Assembly (NCBI RefSeq): GCF_002812985.1 | Contig: NZ_PGCP01000041.1 | Location: forward strand, 44,985 to 108,984 | Direction: 5' to 3' | Length of the DNA stretch: 64,000 bases | Source of the DNA: Aeromonas lusitana | GTDB lineage: Bacteria; Pseudomonadota; Gammaproteobacteria; Enterobacterales; Aeromonadaceae | Notes under the pieces: generated by a model | Seen by the model: only the letters and a program-made list of their open reading frames with translations | The model's database searches: none | Told to the model about the DNA's origin: nothing | Translations under genes and position numbers: made by a program | Shown here: positions 38,360-48,232 of the stretch, piece after piece | Layout: every line of letters begins with the position of its first letter | How positions within the stretch are numbered: the stretch's first letter is position 1

Positions 38360-39192
38360 AGAAAATTACCTCGGTACTGTTTAGTGCCCTCATCGGGCTG
38401 GGGATCGCCAGCGGCGCCGCCCAGGCGGCGGACGGTTCCCTCGACAAGATCAAGGCCCGCGACAAACTCATCGTCGGGGTCTTCACCGACAAGCCCCCCT
38501 TCGGCTTTGTGGATGAGAAAGGGCGCTACGTGGGCTTCGATACCGATCTCGGCCGCCGCTTCGCCAAGGATCTGCTGGGGGACGAGAACAAGATCGAATT
38601 CGTGGCGGTCGAGCCCGCCAGCCGCATCCCCTTCCTGCAGAGCGACAAGGTGGATCTGATCCTCGCCAACATGACGGTGACCCCGGAGCGGCGCGAAGTG
38701 GTGGACTTCACCAACCCGAACTTGCGGGTGGCGGTGCAGGTGTTGGTGCCGGAGAAGAGCGCCGCCAAGGGGCTGGACGATCTGGCGGACAAGACCCTGA
38801 TCGTCACCACAGGCACCACAGCCGACATCTGGCTGACCCGCAACCACCCGGACTGGAAGGTACTCAAGTTCGAGAAGAACTCCGAATCCTTGCAGGCGCT
38901 GTCCCAGGGCCGTGGCGATGCCTACGCCCAGGACAATCTGGTGCTGTTCAGCTGGGCCAAGGAGAATCCGGGCTATCGCGTGCTGCCCCAGAAGCTGGGT
39001 TCGGAAGACCCGATCGCCCCGGCGGTGAAGAAGGGCAATATCGAGCTGCGTGACTGGGTCAACGACCGTCTCGCCAAGCTGGGGGAGGAGAAATACCTGC
39101 TCAAGCTGTATGACCAATATGTGCGCGACAAGTTGAGCGCCGATACCGATCCCAACGACGTGATAGTGGAAGGAGGCAAGTGGCAGGGTTGA
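38356..39192 (+). CDS. Periplasmic amino-acid-binding protein (SBP family 3)
   Basis: 278 residues. Signal peptide ends ...GAAQA. LIVGVFTDKPPFGFVDEKG, VGFDTDLGRRFAKDLLG and DLILANMTVTPERREVVDF (about 98-116) mark a family 3 binding protein of the PEB1a/GlnH type, with the carboxylate-clamping Arg in that last motif. Likely ligands are Asp, Glu or Gln, or a related acidic amino acid; not decidable by eye. Last gene of the operon, followed by a terminator. Confidence 0.93.
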   Translation: MKKITSVLFSALIGLGIASGAAQAADGSLDKIKARDKLIVGVFTDKPPFGFVDEKGRYVGFDTDLGRRFAKDLLGDENKIEFVAVEPASRIPFLQSDKVDLILANMTVTPERREVVDFTNPNLRVAVQVLVPEKSAAKGLDDLADKTLIVTTGTTADIWLTRNHPDWKVLKFEKNSESLQALSQGRGDAYAQDNLVLFSWAKENPGYRVLPQKLGSEDPIAPAVKKGNIELRDWVNDRLAKLGEEKYLLKLYDQYVRDKLSADTDPNDVIVEGGKWQG

Positions 39193-39272
39193 TCCCCGCC
39201 ATCCCGAAGAAGTGCTGAGTGTGTGTGATCTTTGGTTCCGTTGGTCCGCAAACCGCAAGGTTTGGTTTTGCA

Positions 39273-39301
39273 GGCGTCCCCCCTTGGGTGACGCCTTTTT
39301 T
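39273..39301 (+). terminator. Terminator of the ABC transporter operon
   Basis: GGCGTC..GACGCC with an inner CCC/GGG stem and six T's. A smaller AAACC-GCAA-GGTTT hairpin precedes it at 39250-39264. Confidence 0.85.
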
Positions 39302-39395
39302 ATTGACGGGATCATCAGTCTCAGATGAGAGTCTCCTGACGCCTCCTGACAAGTTGCGTATACTGGCGCCTCTTGGCACATGAGGAGATGAGAGC

Positions 39396-39983
39396 ATGGC
39401 AAGCGATTGGGACGACATTCTGGCGGGTGGCCCCCTCACCCAGACCGAGGAGATAGCCAACGACCGCATCCGCGGCCAGGCACTGCTGGCGCAGTTCAAC
39501 GCCTCTCCCTCCGGGGATCACCTCCTGCGCCAGCGCCTGTGTGGCGAGCTGTTCGGCCACTGCCCGGACTCCTGCTGGATCAGCACCCCCTTCACCTGCG
39601 AATTTGGCCGCAACATCCACATCGGCGAGAAGACCTTCTTCAACTTCAACGTCACCATACTCGACGTGGGCGAGGTGCATATCGGCAACAACGTCTTGCT
39701 GGCCCCGAACGTGCAGATCTACACCGCCACCCACAGCCTGAACCACCTGGAGCGCCGCAACTGGACCGCCTACAACAAGCCGGTGCGCATAGGCGATGAC
39801 TGCTGGATTGGTGGCGGCGCCATCATCTGCCCCGGCGTCACCATAGGGCCGCGCACCATCATAGGGGCCGGCGCCGTGGTCACCCGCGACATCCCCGCCG
39901 ATTCCCTGGCCGTCGGCAACCCGGCCAAGGTGATCCGCACCCTGAGCCCGGACGAGCCGCGGGACCCGGAGGCCATGCAGTGA
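39396..39983 (+). CDS. Maltose/galactoside O-acetyltransferase family (Maa/LacA/NodL)
   Basis: 195 residues. Left-handed beta-helix hexapeptide repeats (IHIGEKTFFNFNVTI, VHIGNNVLLAPNVQI, VRIGDDCWIGGGAIICPGV) preceded by the Mac domain at the N-terminus. Catalytic His in YTATHSLN (about 113) is present, as is the conserved GAGAVVTRDIPADSLAVGNPAKVIR end. Transfers acetyl from acetyl-CoA to a sugar hydroxyl; the physiological acceptor is unknown in most bacteria. GAGGAG precedes the ATG. Confidence 0.92.
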   Translation: MASDWDDILAGGPLTQTEEIANDRIRGQALLAQFNASPSGDHLLRQRLCGELFGHCPDSCWISTPFTCEFGRNIHIGEKTFFNFNVTILDVGEVHIGNNVLLAPNVQIYTATHSLNHLERRNWTAYNKPVRIGDDCWIGGGAIICPGVTIGPRTIIGAGAVVTRDIPADSLAVGNPAKVIRTLSPDEPRDPEAMQ

Positions 39984-40068
39984 ATCACCTGACCTGCCCC
40001 CTCGCCATGGGCACCTCGGCTGGCCTCAGCCTGCCCCCGAGTACCAACAAACCAGAGGAGCAAGTCTT

Positions 40069-40410
40069 ATGATCTGGCTCGCCCTCCTGCCCCTGCTGTG
40101 GGGCGGCTGGCTCGGCATGGTGGACGCCAACTGGTGGCCACTGGCCCTGATCAGCACCATGAGCCTGCTGACTGCGCTGGCCTACGCCCATGACAAACGC
40201 CAGGCCGTGCGCGGCGGCTGGCGCGTACCGGAATCTCGTCTGCATCTGCTGGAGTTGCTCGGCGGCTGGCCCGGCGCCTTGGTCGCCCGCCACTGGCTGC
40301 GCCACAAGACCCAGAAGGGGAGCTACCGGCTGGTGTTCTGGTTTATCGTGCTGCTGCACCTGACCCTGTGGGGACTCTGGGTCGGGCGGCCACTCTGGCA
40401 AGGGGCCTGA
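40069..40410 (+). CDS. DUF1294 membrane protein
   Basis: 113 residues with three to four hydrophobic segments. The family signature is clear: YAHDKRQAVRGGWRVPESRLHLLELLGGWPGALVARHWLRHKTQKGSYR (residues about 42-90), in which Y-x-x-D-K, R-x-P-E, GGxPG and H-K-x-x-K-x-x-Y/F are invariant. The function of DUF1294 is unknown; some members are fused to cold-shock domains. GAGGAG lies upstream of the ATG. Confidence 0.9.
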   Translation: MIWLALLPLLWGGWLGMVDANWWPLALISTMSLLTALAYAHDKRQAVRGGWRVPESRLHLLELLGGWPGALVARHWLRHKTQKGSYRLVFWFIVLLHLTLWGLWVGRPLWQGA

Positions 40411-40522
40411 CCCCCTCTCGATAAAGCTGCTGCGAGGCAGAACGAATTTGATGGCAGACTTGCGCAGGTGCGGGAAGCCAGCCTCTCCCAGCCGGGCATT
40501 GCCGCCAACCGCCGGCTGTGAG

Positions 40523-40559
40523 ACAAGAAAGCTCTGTGAGGCGGAGTCCCGCCTCTTGT
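40523..40559. repeat. Nested inverted repeats upstream of the PspB-like gene
   Basis: GACAAGA...TCTTGTC encloses GAGGCGG-AGTC-CCGCCTC in the 60 bases before the 40576 start. It could be a terminator-like or leader structure. Confidence 0.45.
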
Positions 40560-40575
40560 CGGCAAGGAGTCACCC

Positions 40576-40788
40576 ATGACCATGTGGACAGGCATAGTCC
40601 TGATCGTTTTTCTCAGCCTGTTGTTCGGCTATCTCGGCAAGCGCGCCCGCTATCGGCTGGGGGACGTTCGCATCACGGATCGTCTCGGTAAGCAGGACAT
40701 GATCATCAAGGAACTGCAGGAGCGGATCGCCAACCTGGAGGCCATAGTTATCGAAGAGGAAAAGCGGCGGCCATTCAAGGATCTATAA
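40576..40788 (+). CDS. PspB-like small membrane protein
   Basis: 70 residues. One N-terminal membrane helix (GIVLIVFLSLLFGYLG), a basic patch, and a C-terminal coiled coil (IIKELQERIANLEAIVIEEE) closely resembling the ERIxxLExIL segment of phage-shock protein B. No pspA or pspC lies beside it, so it is an orphan paralogue at best, or an unrelated protein of the same shape. AAGGAG lies 6 bases before the ATG. Confidence 0.7.
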   Translation: MTMWTGIVLIVFLSLLFGYLGKRARYRLGDVRITDRLGKQDMIIKELQERIANLEAIVIEEEKRRPFKDL

Positions 40789-40902
40789 GCCCCATCGGCT
40801 GACGACACGCCGCCAATTGGCAGTGTAACACGCTTATTTTATGTGATTTCACGGACTAATATTTTAGCATGCGATGGAAAGCAGTGATTATTACTGCCTC
40901 TA

Positions 40903-41529
40903 TCAAGAAGGTCGGCGCTGCATAGACTCTGCCAGCGCCCCCTGTCCCCGCTCCTGCAGAGCATCGACGACCCCCTGCCGATCCGATGGTTCCTTGTTCT
41001 GACTCAGCTTGAACTTGCCCACCAGCTCGCTTATCTCGATTTCGATACCGACCACAGCCGCCACCATGGCCTCGAGATAGTCTCGCGGTGCATCCGCCAT
41101 CTTCCAGGGTTTGGGCTCGGCCGCCTCATGAACCCGGGTCAGGCTCGCCAGCAGGCGGCGCACGAAGCGGGCATCGTCGCGCACCCGGATGCGGCCATGG
41201 GCATGGACCACGGCGTAGTTCCAGGTAGGCACCTGCTTATGATGCTCCTGCTTGCTCGGATACCAGTTCGGGGAGACATAGCCGTCGGCGGCCTTGAAGA
41301 CAATCAGCACCTCCTGCCCGTCCGTCACCTCCTGCCAGAGCGGGTTGTTGCGGGCCACATGAGCGCGCAAGACCCCATGCTCCCCCTCCCCTGCATCGAA
41401 TTCGAACGGCAGGTGATCCGCATCCAACCCTCCCTTGCCATGAGTGATCAGGGCACCCAGCGGATAGGCTCGCATCAGCGCGTGCAGCGCCTCGGGATCG
41501 GTGACGGCAAAATGGGTTGGCAGATACAT
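40903..41529 (-). CDS. PaiB-type FMN-binding protein
   Basis: 208 residues. Split-barrel FMN-binding family known as PaiB (FMN_bind_2): MYLPTHFAVTDPEALHALMRAYPLGALITH at the start, LRAHVARNNPLWQE, and VSPNWYPSKQEHHKQVPTWNYAVVHAHG at about 88-115 are diagnostic. In Bacillus subtilis PaiB represses protease and sporulation genes with PaiA; whether proteobacterial members regulate transcription is uncertain. Downstream of a RBBP9-like hydrolase gene, probably in the same transcript. Confidence 0.9.
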   Translation of the reverse strand: MYLPTHFAVTDPEALHALMRAYPLGALITHGKGGLDADHLPFEFDAGEGEHGVLRAHVARNNPLWQEVTDGQEVLIVFKAADGYVSPNWYPSKQEHHKQVPTWNYAVVHAHGRIRVRDDARFVRRLLASLTRVHEAAEPKPWKMADAPRDYLEAMVAAVVGIEIEISELVGKFKLSQNKEPSDRQGVVDALQERGQGALAESMQRRPS

Positions 41530-41575
41530 AACGACTCCTTGGACGATGGCAAAACTCGCGTTCAGTTCGGGAAGA

Positions 41576-41591
41576 ACTCGCCTCGGCGAGT
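41576..41591. repeat. Small hairpin between the hydrolase and PaiB genes
   Basis: ACTCGCC-TC-GGCGAGT, a 7-bp perfect stem with a two-base loop between two co-directional genes; no T run. Confidence 0.4.
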
Positions 41592-41613
41592 ACGGATATT
41601 CAACCCAGGGCCA

Positions 41614-42141
41614 TCAGGCCATGGCCAACTCTTGCAGCCATTGATGGCCTGCCGACCAGGCGCCCAGGCCGCTGGCGCCATTGATGTGGCCCGCCTCGCC
41701 GATGTTCACCAGGGTGCTGCCCCAGCTGGCCGCGCATAACGTCGAATGAGCGATGTCACCATAGGGGTCATCGGCGCTGGCAATCAATATGGATTTGAAC
41801 GGCAGGCTCGCCATGGGCAAGGGCGCGAACCCCATCGCCTGAGCCGGAAATACCGGGCCCTGAGGGTCGGGCACCGCCACCAGCAAGGCCCCCTTGATCG
41901 TCAACTCGGTGTGCGCTGCCCAGTGGGCAACCAGCAGACACGCCAGGCTATGAGCGACCAGGATCGTCTCCTCGCCGTGGTGCTTGACGCTGGCCTCGAG
42001 CGACGCAACCCAGTCGCTGCACACCGGGCTGTCCCAATCCCGCTGCTCAACCCGGCTATAGCCACGGTTGGCTTGCTCCCAATGGCTCTGCCAGTGATCC
42101 GGCCCCGAGTTTCCTATCCCTGGCAATATCAGTACTTTCAT
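41614..42141 (-). CDS. RBBP9/YdeN-family serine hydrolase
   Basis: 175 residues. Small alpha/beta hydrolase: LILPGIGNSGPDHWQSHWE at the N-terminus, nucleophile Ser in LVAHSLACLL (about 65), Asp in ASADDPYG (about 124) and His in GEAGHING (about 153). The substrate is unknown; human RBBP9 is a serine aminopeptidase-like hydrolase. Upstream partner of the PaiB-like gene. Confidence 0.9.
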   Translation of the reverse strand: MKVLILPGIGNSGPDHWQSHWEQANRGYSRVEQRDWDSPVCSDWVASLEASVKHHGEETILVAHSLACLLVAHWAAHTELTIKGALLVAVPDPQGPVFPAQAMGFAPLPMASLPFKSILIASADDPYGDIAHSTLCAASWGSTLVNIGEAGHINGASGLGAWSAGHQWLQELAMA

Positions 42142-42228
42142 ATGGCAAGTTTCCTTTTGCGACTAGACCCGGATCCCTCTGTGCGACAGGGCACTCCATG
42201 CTGGCAGGAGAGTGACCTTCAAGGCAAG

Positions 42229-42255
42229 AAAACGGCAACCTAGGGTTGCCGTTTT
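42229..42255 (-). terminator. Terminator of the argCBFGH operon
   Basis: AAAACGGCAACC-TAG-GGTTGCCGTTTT, a perfect 12-bp stem; flanking A and T runs make it bidirectional. It sits 32 bases past the argH stop. Confidence 0.9.
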
Positions 42256-42286
42256 GCTTTCTATTTTGGATGACGGTCGCCGCAGT

Positions 42287-43672
42287 TTAACCAGCGCGCT
42301 TGGCCAGCCAGGCTTCGGCGGCGACCAGGGCGCCTTCGATCTGCTCGCGAGCGACGCCGCCCTTGGCGACCCGCTTTGCCAGGGTCGCCTCCAGCTCCAG
42401 GTTCGGGTACACGTCCTCTCCCACTACCGGGCTGAAGCGCTGGAACTCAGGGATAGAGAGCTCCTCCAGGGGTTTCTTCACCTGGATGGCGTAGACCACC
42501 GTCTCGCCGACGATATGGTGCGCCTCGCGGAATGGTATGCCCTTGGCGACCAGATAGTCCGCCAGCTCGGTGGCGTTGGCATAGCCGCCCTGGGCCGCCG
42601 CCTTGGTACGCTCACCGTTGACCTTCAAGTCGATCAATACCAGGGCCGCCATGTCCAGGCAGTCGTGCCAGGTGTCCAGGGCGTCGAACAGCCCTTCCTT
42701 GTCTTCCTGCATGTCCTTGTTGTAGGCCAGCGGCAGCGCCTTGAGGCTCATCAGCATGCCCATCTGGGCGCCGACCACCCGGCCGGTCTTGCCGCGAATG
42801 AGCTCAAGCGCATCCGGGTTCTTCTTCTGGGGCATCAGCGACGACCCCGAAGTGACCGCATCGGACAGCTCGACGAAGCCCGCCTCACCTGTGTTGTAGA
42901 AGATAAGGTCTTCGGCGAAGCGGGACAGGTGCGCCATGGAGAGCGACGCCACGTGCATCAGCTCCACCACGTGATCCCGGTCCGATACCGAATCCAGGCT
43001 GTTGCGGGTCGCACCGCTAAAGCCCATGTCCAGTGCCAGCGCCTCCCGGTCGATGGCGTAGGCGGTACCCGCCAGAGCGCCGCAACCGAGGGGGCTGGTA
43101 TCGAGGCGCTTGAGGGCATCCTGCAGACGGGAGTGATCCCGCTCCAGCATCTCCACATAGGCCAGCGCCCAGTGGGCGTAGGTAACCGGCTGGGCGCGCT
43201 GCAGATGGGTGTAGCCGGGCAACACGGCGGCCTGATTGGCGCGAGCGGAGGCCACCAGCCCCTGTTGCAGGCCGGTGATGGAGGCAAGCAGCAGCTCCCC
43301 TTGCGCCTTGCACCAGAGTTTCAGATCGGTGGCGACCTGATCGTTGCGGGAACGCCCCGTGTGCAGCTTCTTGCCGAGGATCCCGACTGCGTCGATAAGC
43401 TTCCCCTCGACCCAGGAGTGGATGTCTTCGGCATCCGAGCTCAGGATCTGCTGGGGATCCTGCTGTACCGAGGCCAGCAGCACTTCCATCGCCTGTTGCA
43501 GCTGTGCCTGCTCGTCACTGGTCAATACACCGACCTTGACCAGGGCGCGAGCCCAGGCCATGGAGCCCTGAATGTCCTGCTCCGCCAGCCGGTAATCGAA
43601 GCGCAACGAGTCGTTGAACTGCTTGAACCTGCTGTCTGCGCCCTGACTGAAGCGCCCACCCCAAAGTGCCAT
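42287..43672 (-). CDS. argH: Argininosuccinate lyase
   Basis: 461 residues. Last step of arginine synthesis, splitting argininosuccinate into arginine and fumarate. The fumarase-superfamily signature is [15 protein letters not shown] (about 278-292, catalytic Ser in the flexible loop); [16 protein letters not shown] and [14 protein letters not shown] (catalytic His) are also present. It ends normally without the N-acetylglutamate synthase extension seen in some marine gammaproteobacteria. Last gene of argCBFGH, 260 bases after argG; AAGGAGAG precedes the ATG. Confidence 0.97.
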   Translation of the reverse strand: MALWGGRFSQGADSRFKQFNDSLRFDYRLAEQDIQGSMAWARALVKVGVLTSDEQAQLQQAMEVLLASVQQDPQQILSSDAEDIHSWVEGKLIDAVGILGKKLHTGRSRNDQVATDLKLWCKAQGELLLASITGLQQGLVASARANQAAVLPGYTHLQRAQPVTYAHWALAYVEMLERDHSRLQDALKRLDTSPLGCGALAGTAYAIDREALALDMGFSGATRNSLDSVSDRDHVVELMHVASLSMAHLSRFAEDLIFYNTGEAGFVELSDAVTSGSSLMPQKKNPDALELIRGKTGRVVGAQMGMLMSLKALPLAYNKDMQEDKEGLFDALDTWHDCLDMAALVLIDLKVNGERTKAAAQGGYANATELADYLVAKGIPFREAHHIVGETVVYAIQVKKPLEELSIPEFQRFSPVVGEDVYPNLELEATLAKRVAKGGVAREQIEGALVAAEAWLAKRAG

Positions 43673-43848
43673 ACTGCTCTCCTTGAATGCGTTGCCGGCG
43701 GCGCCTTGCGCCTGCCGTACTGGCGCGACCCCTTGGCCTGCGCGCTGAAATCTTGCCTTGCTTGGCTGCGAATCTCTTGTCTGACAAAGCCTTATCTCAC
43801 AGCCGCGGCCAAGGCGCTGCCGCTTTCATCACAATCTAGGTCGCCGCT

Positions 43849-43901
43849 TATAAGTGAGGGGGCCAAGCCACCATCTATAAATGAGGGGGCCAAGCCCCCT
43901 C
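43849..43901 (-). terminator. Doubled terminator between argG and argH
   Basis: GAGGGGGC-CAA-GCCCCCTC hairpin at 43883-43901. A 21-base block containing one arm is repeated upstream in the window (43849-43869 versus 43876-43896, period 27, one mismatch). It should reduce read-through into argH. Confidence 0.7.
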
Positions 43902-43932
43902 ACCGATTTTCTGCGACTTGAAACCTCAAGGC

Positions 43933-45168
43933 TTAGCCGTGGGTATGGTCGCCACCGATGGCCTGATGCTGTTCCTTCATGGCGCGGATCCGGCTGGCCA
44001 GGGTGTAGAGACGGATAAAGCCTTCGGCGTGGCTCTGGTCGTACACCTCGTCGGCGCCGAAGGTGGCGAAGTCTTCAGAGTAGAGGCTGTTCGGCGACTT
44101 CTTCTGCACCGCGGTGACCTGGCCCTTGTACATCTTCAGCACCACTTCACCGTCGAGATCCTCGGCGATGGCGTCAGCAGAGGCTTTGATCGCCTTGCAC
44201 AGCGGGGTGAACCAGCGACCGTCATAGACCAGGTGGGAGAACTCGGCACCCAGCTTCTCGCGCCAGGCGCGGGTCGGACGGTCCAGCACCAGCTCTTCCA
44301 CGGCGCGCAGCGCGGCGACCATGACGGTGCCACCTGGAGTCTCGTAGCAACCACGGGACTTCATGCCCACCATGCGGTTCTCGGTGATGTCGATACGACC
44401 GACGCCGTGCTTGCCGGCACGCTCGTTCAGGGTGGTCAGGATCTGGTGCGGGGTCAGCGGCTGGTCATCCACGGCGACGACTTCGCCCTGGGCCACGGTC
44501 AGCTTGACGTATTCCGGCTCGTTCGGTGCCTGCTCGGCGGACACAGTCCATTGCCAGACCGCTTCGGACGGCTCGTTCCAGGTGCTCTCCAGCTCGCCAC
44601 CCTCGGTGGAGATGTGCCAGGCGTTCGCATCGCGGCTGTAGATCTTCTTCAGGGTCGCCTTGCAGGGGATGTCGTGGGCTTCCAGATAGGCCAGCAGATC
44701 CTCACGGGAGCGCATGTCCCACAGACGCCAGGGGGCGATCACCTTCAGTTGCGGCGCCAGAGCCGCCACGGCCCCTTCGAAACGCACCTGATCGTTGCCC
44801 TTGCCGGTGCAACCGTGGGAGATGGCATCGGCGCCTTCCGCCAGGGCTGCTTCCACCATGGCCTTGGCGATGATCGGGCGAGCCATGGAGGTACCCAGCA
44901 GATAGGTGCCTTCGTAGACGGCGCCAGTCTTCAGGGTCGGGTAGACGTACTCTTTGACGAACTCTTCGCGCAGGTCTTTGACGATGCACTTGGTGGCGCC
45001 GGAGGCGATGGCTTTTTGCTCGATCCCTTCCAGATCGTCACGCTCCTGACCCACGTCGGCAACGAAGGCGACGATCTCCGCATCGTAGTTCTCTTTGAGC
45101 CAGGGAATGATGGCCGAGGTATCCAGTCCGCCCGAGTAAGCCAGTACTATCTTGTTGATTCCGCTCAT
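43933..45168 (-). CDS. argG: Argininosuccinate synthase
   Basis: 411 residues. Joins citrulline and aspartate using ATP. ATP-binding P-loop [12 protein letters not shown] at about 10-21 and the family signatures [13 protein letters not shown] (about 119) and [18 protein letters not shown] are intact. It belongs to the short type common in Vibrio/Aeromonas rather than the 447-residue E. coli type. GGAGAGAAGTAA precedes the ATG. The stop is followed by a doubled hairpin. Confidence 0.97.
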   Translation of the reverse strand: MSGINKIVLAYSGGLDTSAIIPWLKENYDAEIVAFVADVGQERDDLEGIEQKAIASGATKCIVKDLREEFVKEYVYPTLKTGAVYEGTYLLGTSMARPIIAKAMVEAALAEGADAISHGCTGKGNDQVRFEGAVAALAPQLKVIAPWRLWDMRSREDLLAYLEAHDIPCKATLKKIYSRDANAWHISTEGGELESTWNEPSEAVWQWTVSAEQAPNEPEYVKLTVAQGEVVAVDDQPLTPHQILTTLNERAGKHGVGRIDITENRMVGMKSRGCYETPGGTVMVAALRAVEELVLDRPTRAWREKLGAEFSHLVYDGRWFTPLCKAIKASADAIAEDLDGEVVLKMYKGQVTAVQKKSPNSLYSEDFATFGADEVYDQSHAEGFIRLYTLASRIRAMKEQHQAIGGDHTHG

Positions 45169-45223
45169 TTACTTCTCTCCATGATGATTCGATAAGGTGT
45201 TTGATTCAGGGTCGGTTGCCGCG

Positions 45224-46135
45224 TCACTTGTGCCCGAGCAGGGTCAGCAGCACGGCGTTCTGGATATGCATCCGATTTTCTGCCTCATCCAGGATGAGGG
45301 AGGCTGGGCCGTCCATGACCTCCGAGGTGATCTCCAGCTCCCGGTGCGCCGGTTGGCAGTGCAGCACGTGCTGGATGCCGGTCCGGTCGAGCAGGGCCTG
45401 GTTGATCTGATAAGGCATAAAGATATCTTTTACCTGCTCCATTGGCGTGTTGTCACCCATGGAAACCCAGGTGTCGGTATAAACCACGTCGAAGCCCTCG
45501 ATGGCGCCCACGTCGTCGCTGATATGGATGTGCGCGCCAGACTGGGCCGCCAGGGCCTGGGCCTGCAGGAAGATCTGGGTGTCCGGGCCATGGCCTTTCG
45601 GGCAAACCAGGGTCACATCGGTGCCGAGCGTCGCCCCCAGCAGCAGCAGGGAGTGGCTGACGTTGTTGCCATCACCCAGATACGCCAGCTTCACCTTCGA
45701 CAAGTCGCTGTAGTGCTCGGCGATGGTCATGAAGTCTGCCAGCCCCTGGCAGGGGTGGTAGAGGTTGCACAGGCTGTTCACCACAGGCACGGTGCCGTGC
45801 TCGGCGAGCCCCACCAGCGTCTGGTGGTCGAACACCCGAGCCACTATGGCGTCACACCAGCGGGACAGGTTGGCGGCGAAATCCTGCACGGATTCGCGCT
45901 TGCCCAGCGCCCCGTTCTGTTGATCCAAGTAGACGCTGTGACCACCGAGGCGGGCGATGCCGATGTCGAAGGTGACCCGGGTACGCAGGGATGGCTTTTC
46001 GAACAGGGTGACCACGCTCTTGCCCGCCAGGGCCTGGCTGTACTTCTTCGGGTCCGCCTTGACCGATTTACCGAGGGCGATCAGCGCCTCGATCTGGGCC
46101 TTGTTTAAGTCGCTGTCTTTCAGAAGATGTTGCAT
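45224..46135 (-). CDS. argF: Ornithine carbamoyltransferase
   Basis: 303 residues. Makes citrulline from ornithine and carbamoyl phosphate. The carbamoyl-phosphate signature is FEKPSLRTRVTFDIG (about 50-64; S-x-R-T-R), with HPCQGLADF (about 127) and the ornithine-binding HCQPAHR (about 272) present. Slightly shorter than E. coli ArgF, as in the anabolic enzymes of related genera. Third gene of argCBFGH. Confidence 0.96.
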   Translation of the reverse strand: MQHLLKDSDLNKAQIEALIALGKSVKADPKKYSQALAGKSVVTLFEKPSLRTRVTFDIGIARLGGHSVYLDQQNGALGKRESVQDFAANLSRWCDAIVARVFDHQTLVGLAEHGTVPVVNSLCNLYHPCQGLADFMTIAEHYSDLSKVKLAYLGDGNNVSHSLLLLGATLGTDVTLVCPKGHGPDTQIFLQAQALAAQSGAHIHISDDVGAIEGFDVVYTDTWVSMGDNTPMEQVKDIFMPYQINQALLDRTGIQHVLHCQPAHRELEITSEVMDGPASLILDEAENRMHIQNAVLLTLLGHK

Positions 46136-46159
46136 CGGATAATCCTTTTCCCGGCTGAT

Positions 46160-46939
46160 TTAGAGGGTGACCTGGGTGCCGACGGCGCCGCCGGCCAGCA
46201 GCTTGAGCAGTTGATCCGGGTAGCGCCAGCTGGCGACACAGACCGGCTTGCCCAGGGTCTCGGCGGCGTGCAGGGCCGCCTTCACCTTGACCGCCATCCC
46301 ATCGCGGATGACCCCCTTCTCCATCAGATCCAGCGCGCTCTGTTTGTCCAGCTGCGGCACCAGCTTGCCCTTGCCATCCAGGATGCCGCTCACATCGGAC
46401 AGCATCACCAGATCCGCGCCGAGCGCCTCGGCAATCGCCGTGGCCGCCTGATCCGCGTTGACGTTCATCAGCTGACCCTCGGCCGTGATGCCGATGGAGC
46501 TCACCACCGGCAGGAAGCCCTGCCCCAGGATCCCCTGCACCAGTGCCGGGTTGCCCGGCTGGCAGTCACCGACCGCGCCGAGATCCGGGTCGAGCTGGGT
46601 CACCTGACAGAGGCCGCCGTCGGCAAGGCAGAGCCCCACCGCCGGGGTGCCGGTGGCGATGGCCTTGGCCATCATCATCTTGTTTGCCGTGCCCGCCAGG
46701 GCGCCGGCGATGAAGGGGATCTGGTCGAACGGGGTAACCCGCAGGCCGTTCTTCTTGGTGGAGGTGAGACCCAGGCCCTTGAGCAGGTCGTCCACCAGGC
46801 AGCCACCGCCGTGCACCAGCACCAGGGGGCGATGTTGTTCGTCCAGGAAGCTCTTGAGAGTGGCGAACAGGGCGGTCAGCGCCTCGTCGTTCTCGATCAG
46901 TGCCCCACCCAACTTGATTACCAGCGTCTGCTTGTCCAT
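46160..46939 (-). CDS. argB: Acetylglutamate kinase
   Basis: 259 residues. Phosphorylates N-acetylglutamate. [16 protein letters not shown] at the N-terminus, [15 protein letters not shown] (about 40) and [15 protein letters not shown] (about 177) match the amino-acid-kinase fold. Lacks the N-terminal helix that makes arginine-inhibited hexamers, so it should be the dimeric, arginine-insensitive type as in E. coli. Second gene of the operon, 24-base gaps either side. Confidence 0.96.
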   Translation of the reverse strand: MDKQTLVIKLGGALIENDEALTALFATLKSFLDEQHRPLVLVHGGGCLVDDLLKGLGLTSTKKNGLRVTPFDQIPFIAGALAGTANKMMMAKAIATGTPAVGLCLADGGLCQVTQLDPDLGAVGDCQPGNPALVQGILGQGFLPVVSSIGITAEGQLMNVNADQAATAIAEALGADLVMLSDVSGILDGKGKLVPQLDKQSALDLMEKGVIRDGMAVKVKAALHAAETLGKPVCVASWRYPDQLLKLLAGGAVGTQVTL

Positions 46940-46963
46940 CGTCGCAATCCTTCCTTTAAGTCC

Positions 46964-47971
46964 TTAAATCAGGCCGGTGGCCGGTTCAAACCCGAATTTG
47001 ATATTTATGCACTGCATGGCCTGGGAGGCGGCGCCCTTGAGCAGGTTGTCGATGGCAGAGACCACCACCAGCATGTTGCCCTGCTGCTGCCAGGCGAGGT
47101 CGCAGTAGGGTGTGTTTGCCACGCCGCGGATGGAGGGCATCTGGCCGGTGAGACGCACCAGGGGTTTGCCCTCGTACGCCTTGAGATAGGCCTGATCCAC
47201 CTGGGTCGGCGTCACGCCGTCCGCGAGCTGCACATAGATGGTGGCCAGGATGCCGCGCACATAGTTGCCAAGGTGAGGCTGGAACAGCACCCCCTTGCCG
47301 AGGTGGTGGCTGATCTCCGGCTGGTGCCTGTGATTGAAGGTGCCGTAAGGGTTCAGGCTCACCTCGCAGAAACTGGTGTTGATGGCCGCCTTGCGACCGG
47401 CCCCGGACACGCCGGAGACCGCATTGATGATGGGCTGCCACTCCTTGGCGATGAGGCCCGCCTGCTGCAGCGGCTTGAGGGCGCACAGGGACGCGGTCGG
47501 ATAGCAGCCGGGCACGGCGATGAGCTGGGCGTTGTGGATGGCATCGGCGTTCCACTCCGCCAGACCGTAGACAGCCTGATCCAGCCACTGCTGACTCTGG
47601 TGAGTGAAACCGTAGAAGGAGGAATAGAATTGCTGATCCTTGACCCGGAAGGCGCCGGAGAGATCGAACACCGGCAGCCCCTTGGCCAGGAACTTGGGCG
47701 CGAGCTCGGCACTCACCTCGTGGGCGGTGGCCAGCAGCACCAGATCGGCCTGGGTCAGGATCCGGGTCATGCCGTCCTCGTCCAGGGGCAGCAGGGGCTG
47801 ATCCAGCGCGCCGACCCACTGGGGATGCAGAGAAGAGAAACGCTTGTGCGCATCCTGGCTGCCGGCGGAGACGTAGAGGCCGAACAGCTTGAGTTGTGGA
47901 TGGTTCTGGACCAGTGCGGCCAGTTCGGCTCCCGCGTAGCCACTGGCACCGACGATAACGGTGTTAAGCAT
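46964..47971 (-). CDS. argC: N-acetyl-gamma-glutamyl-phosphate reductase
   Basis: 335 residues. NADPH-dependent reduction to the semialdehyde. NADP-binding [17 protein letters not shown] at the N-terminus and the catalytic signature [17 protein letters not shown] (Cys about 155) are clear. The ATG at 47971 gives the usual beginning MLNTVIVG. First gene of argCBFGH, divergent from argE; the ArgR sites should lie in the 261-base gap. Confidence 0.96.
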   Translation of the reverse strand: MLNTVIVGASGYAGAELAALVQNHPQLKLFGLYVSAGSQDAHKRFSSLHPQWVGALDQPLLPLDEDGMTRILTQADLVLLATAHEVSAELAPKFLAKGLPVFDLSGAFRVKDQQFYSSFYGFTHQSQQWLDQAVYGLAEWNADAIHNAQLIAVPGCYPTASLCALKPLQQAGLIAKEWQPIINAVSGVSGAGRKAAINTSFCEVSLNPYGTFNHRHQPEISHHLGKGVLFQPHLGNYVRGILATIYVQLADGVTPTQVDQAYLKAYEGKPLVRLTGQMPSIRGVANTPYCDLAWQQQGNMLVVVSAIDNLLKGAASQAMQCINIKFGFEPATGLI

Positions 47972-48157
47972 TGTTGAGTATTCCAAGTCTGGGTTTGAAG
48001 TTCACAGCGCGATGCTGTGGTGCAAGGGGTAATCGATCGCCCCTTTGGCACTGTCCGTGCGGAGGGGCAATTCAGGCGGGTGTGTGTCGTCGGTTACAGA
48101 TCAGGTGACAGAACATTAACTTTCCCTTACAACTAGAAGTCTTGTCGATGAGCACTC

Positions 48158-48196
48158 GAAAAGAATATTCATGCACTCACTTTGCATTTGTATTTT
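48158..48196. promoter_or_regulatory. Candidate ARG boxes in the argC-argE gap
   Basis: Two AT-rich sites resemble TGAAT-wwww-ATTCA: GAAAA-GAAT-ATTCA (48158-48171) and TGCAT-TTGT-ATTTT (48183-48196). Both are imperfect and their centres are 25 rather than 21 bases apart, so the assignment is tentative. Confidence 0.45.
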
Positions 48197-48232
48197 CTAA
48201 CAGAAACATTCCGGGGACGCAAGGAGGAGCTG

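Noticed and set aside
40800..40880. TGTGATTTCACG near 40841 as a CRP site
   Set aside because: Spacing between half-sites is wrong for CRP and no promoter fits; left unassigned.
42287..43672. Possible ArgH-ArgA (N-acetylglutamate synthase) fusion as in some marine gammaproteobacteria
   Set aside because: The protein ends at 461 residues and is followed by a terminator; no acetyltransferase domain is attached.
46127..47977. A 616-codon open frame antisense to argB and argC
   Set aside because: argB and argC signatures are complete on the minus strand and the operon is continuous.
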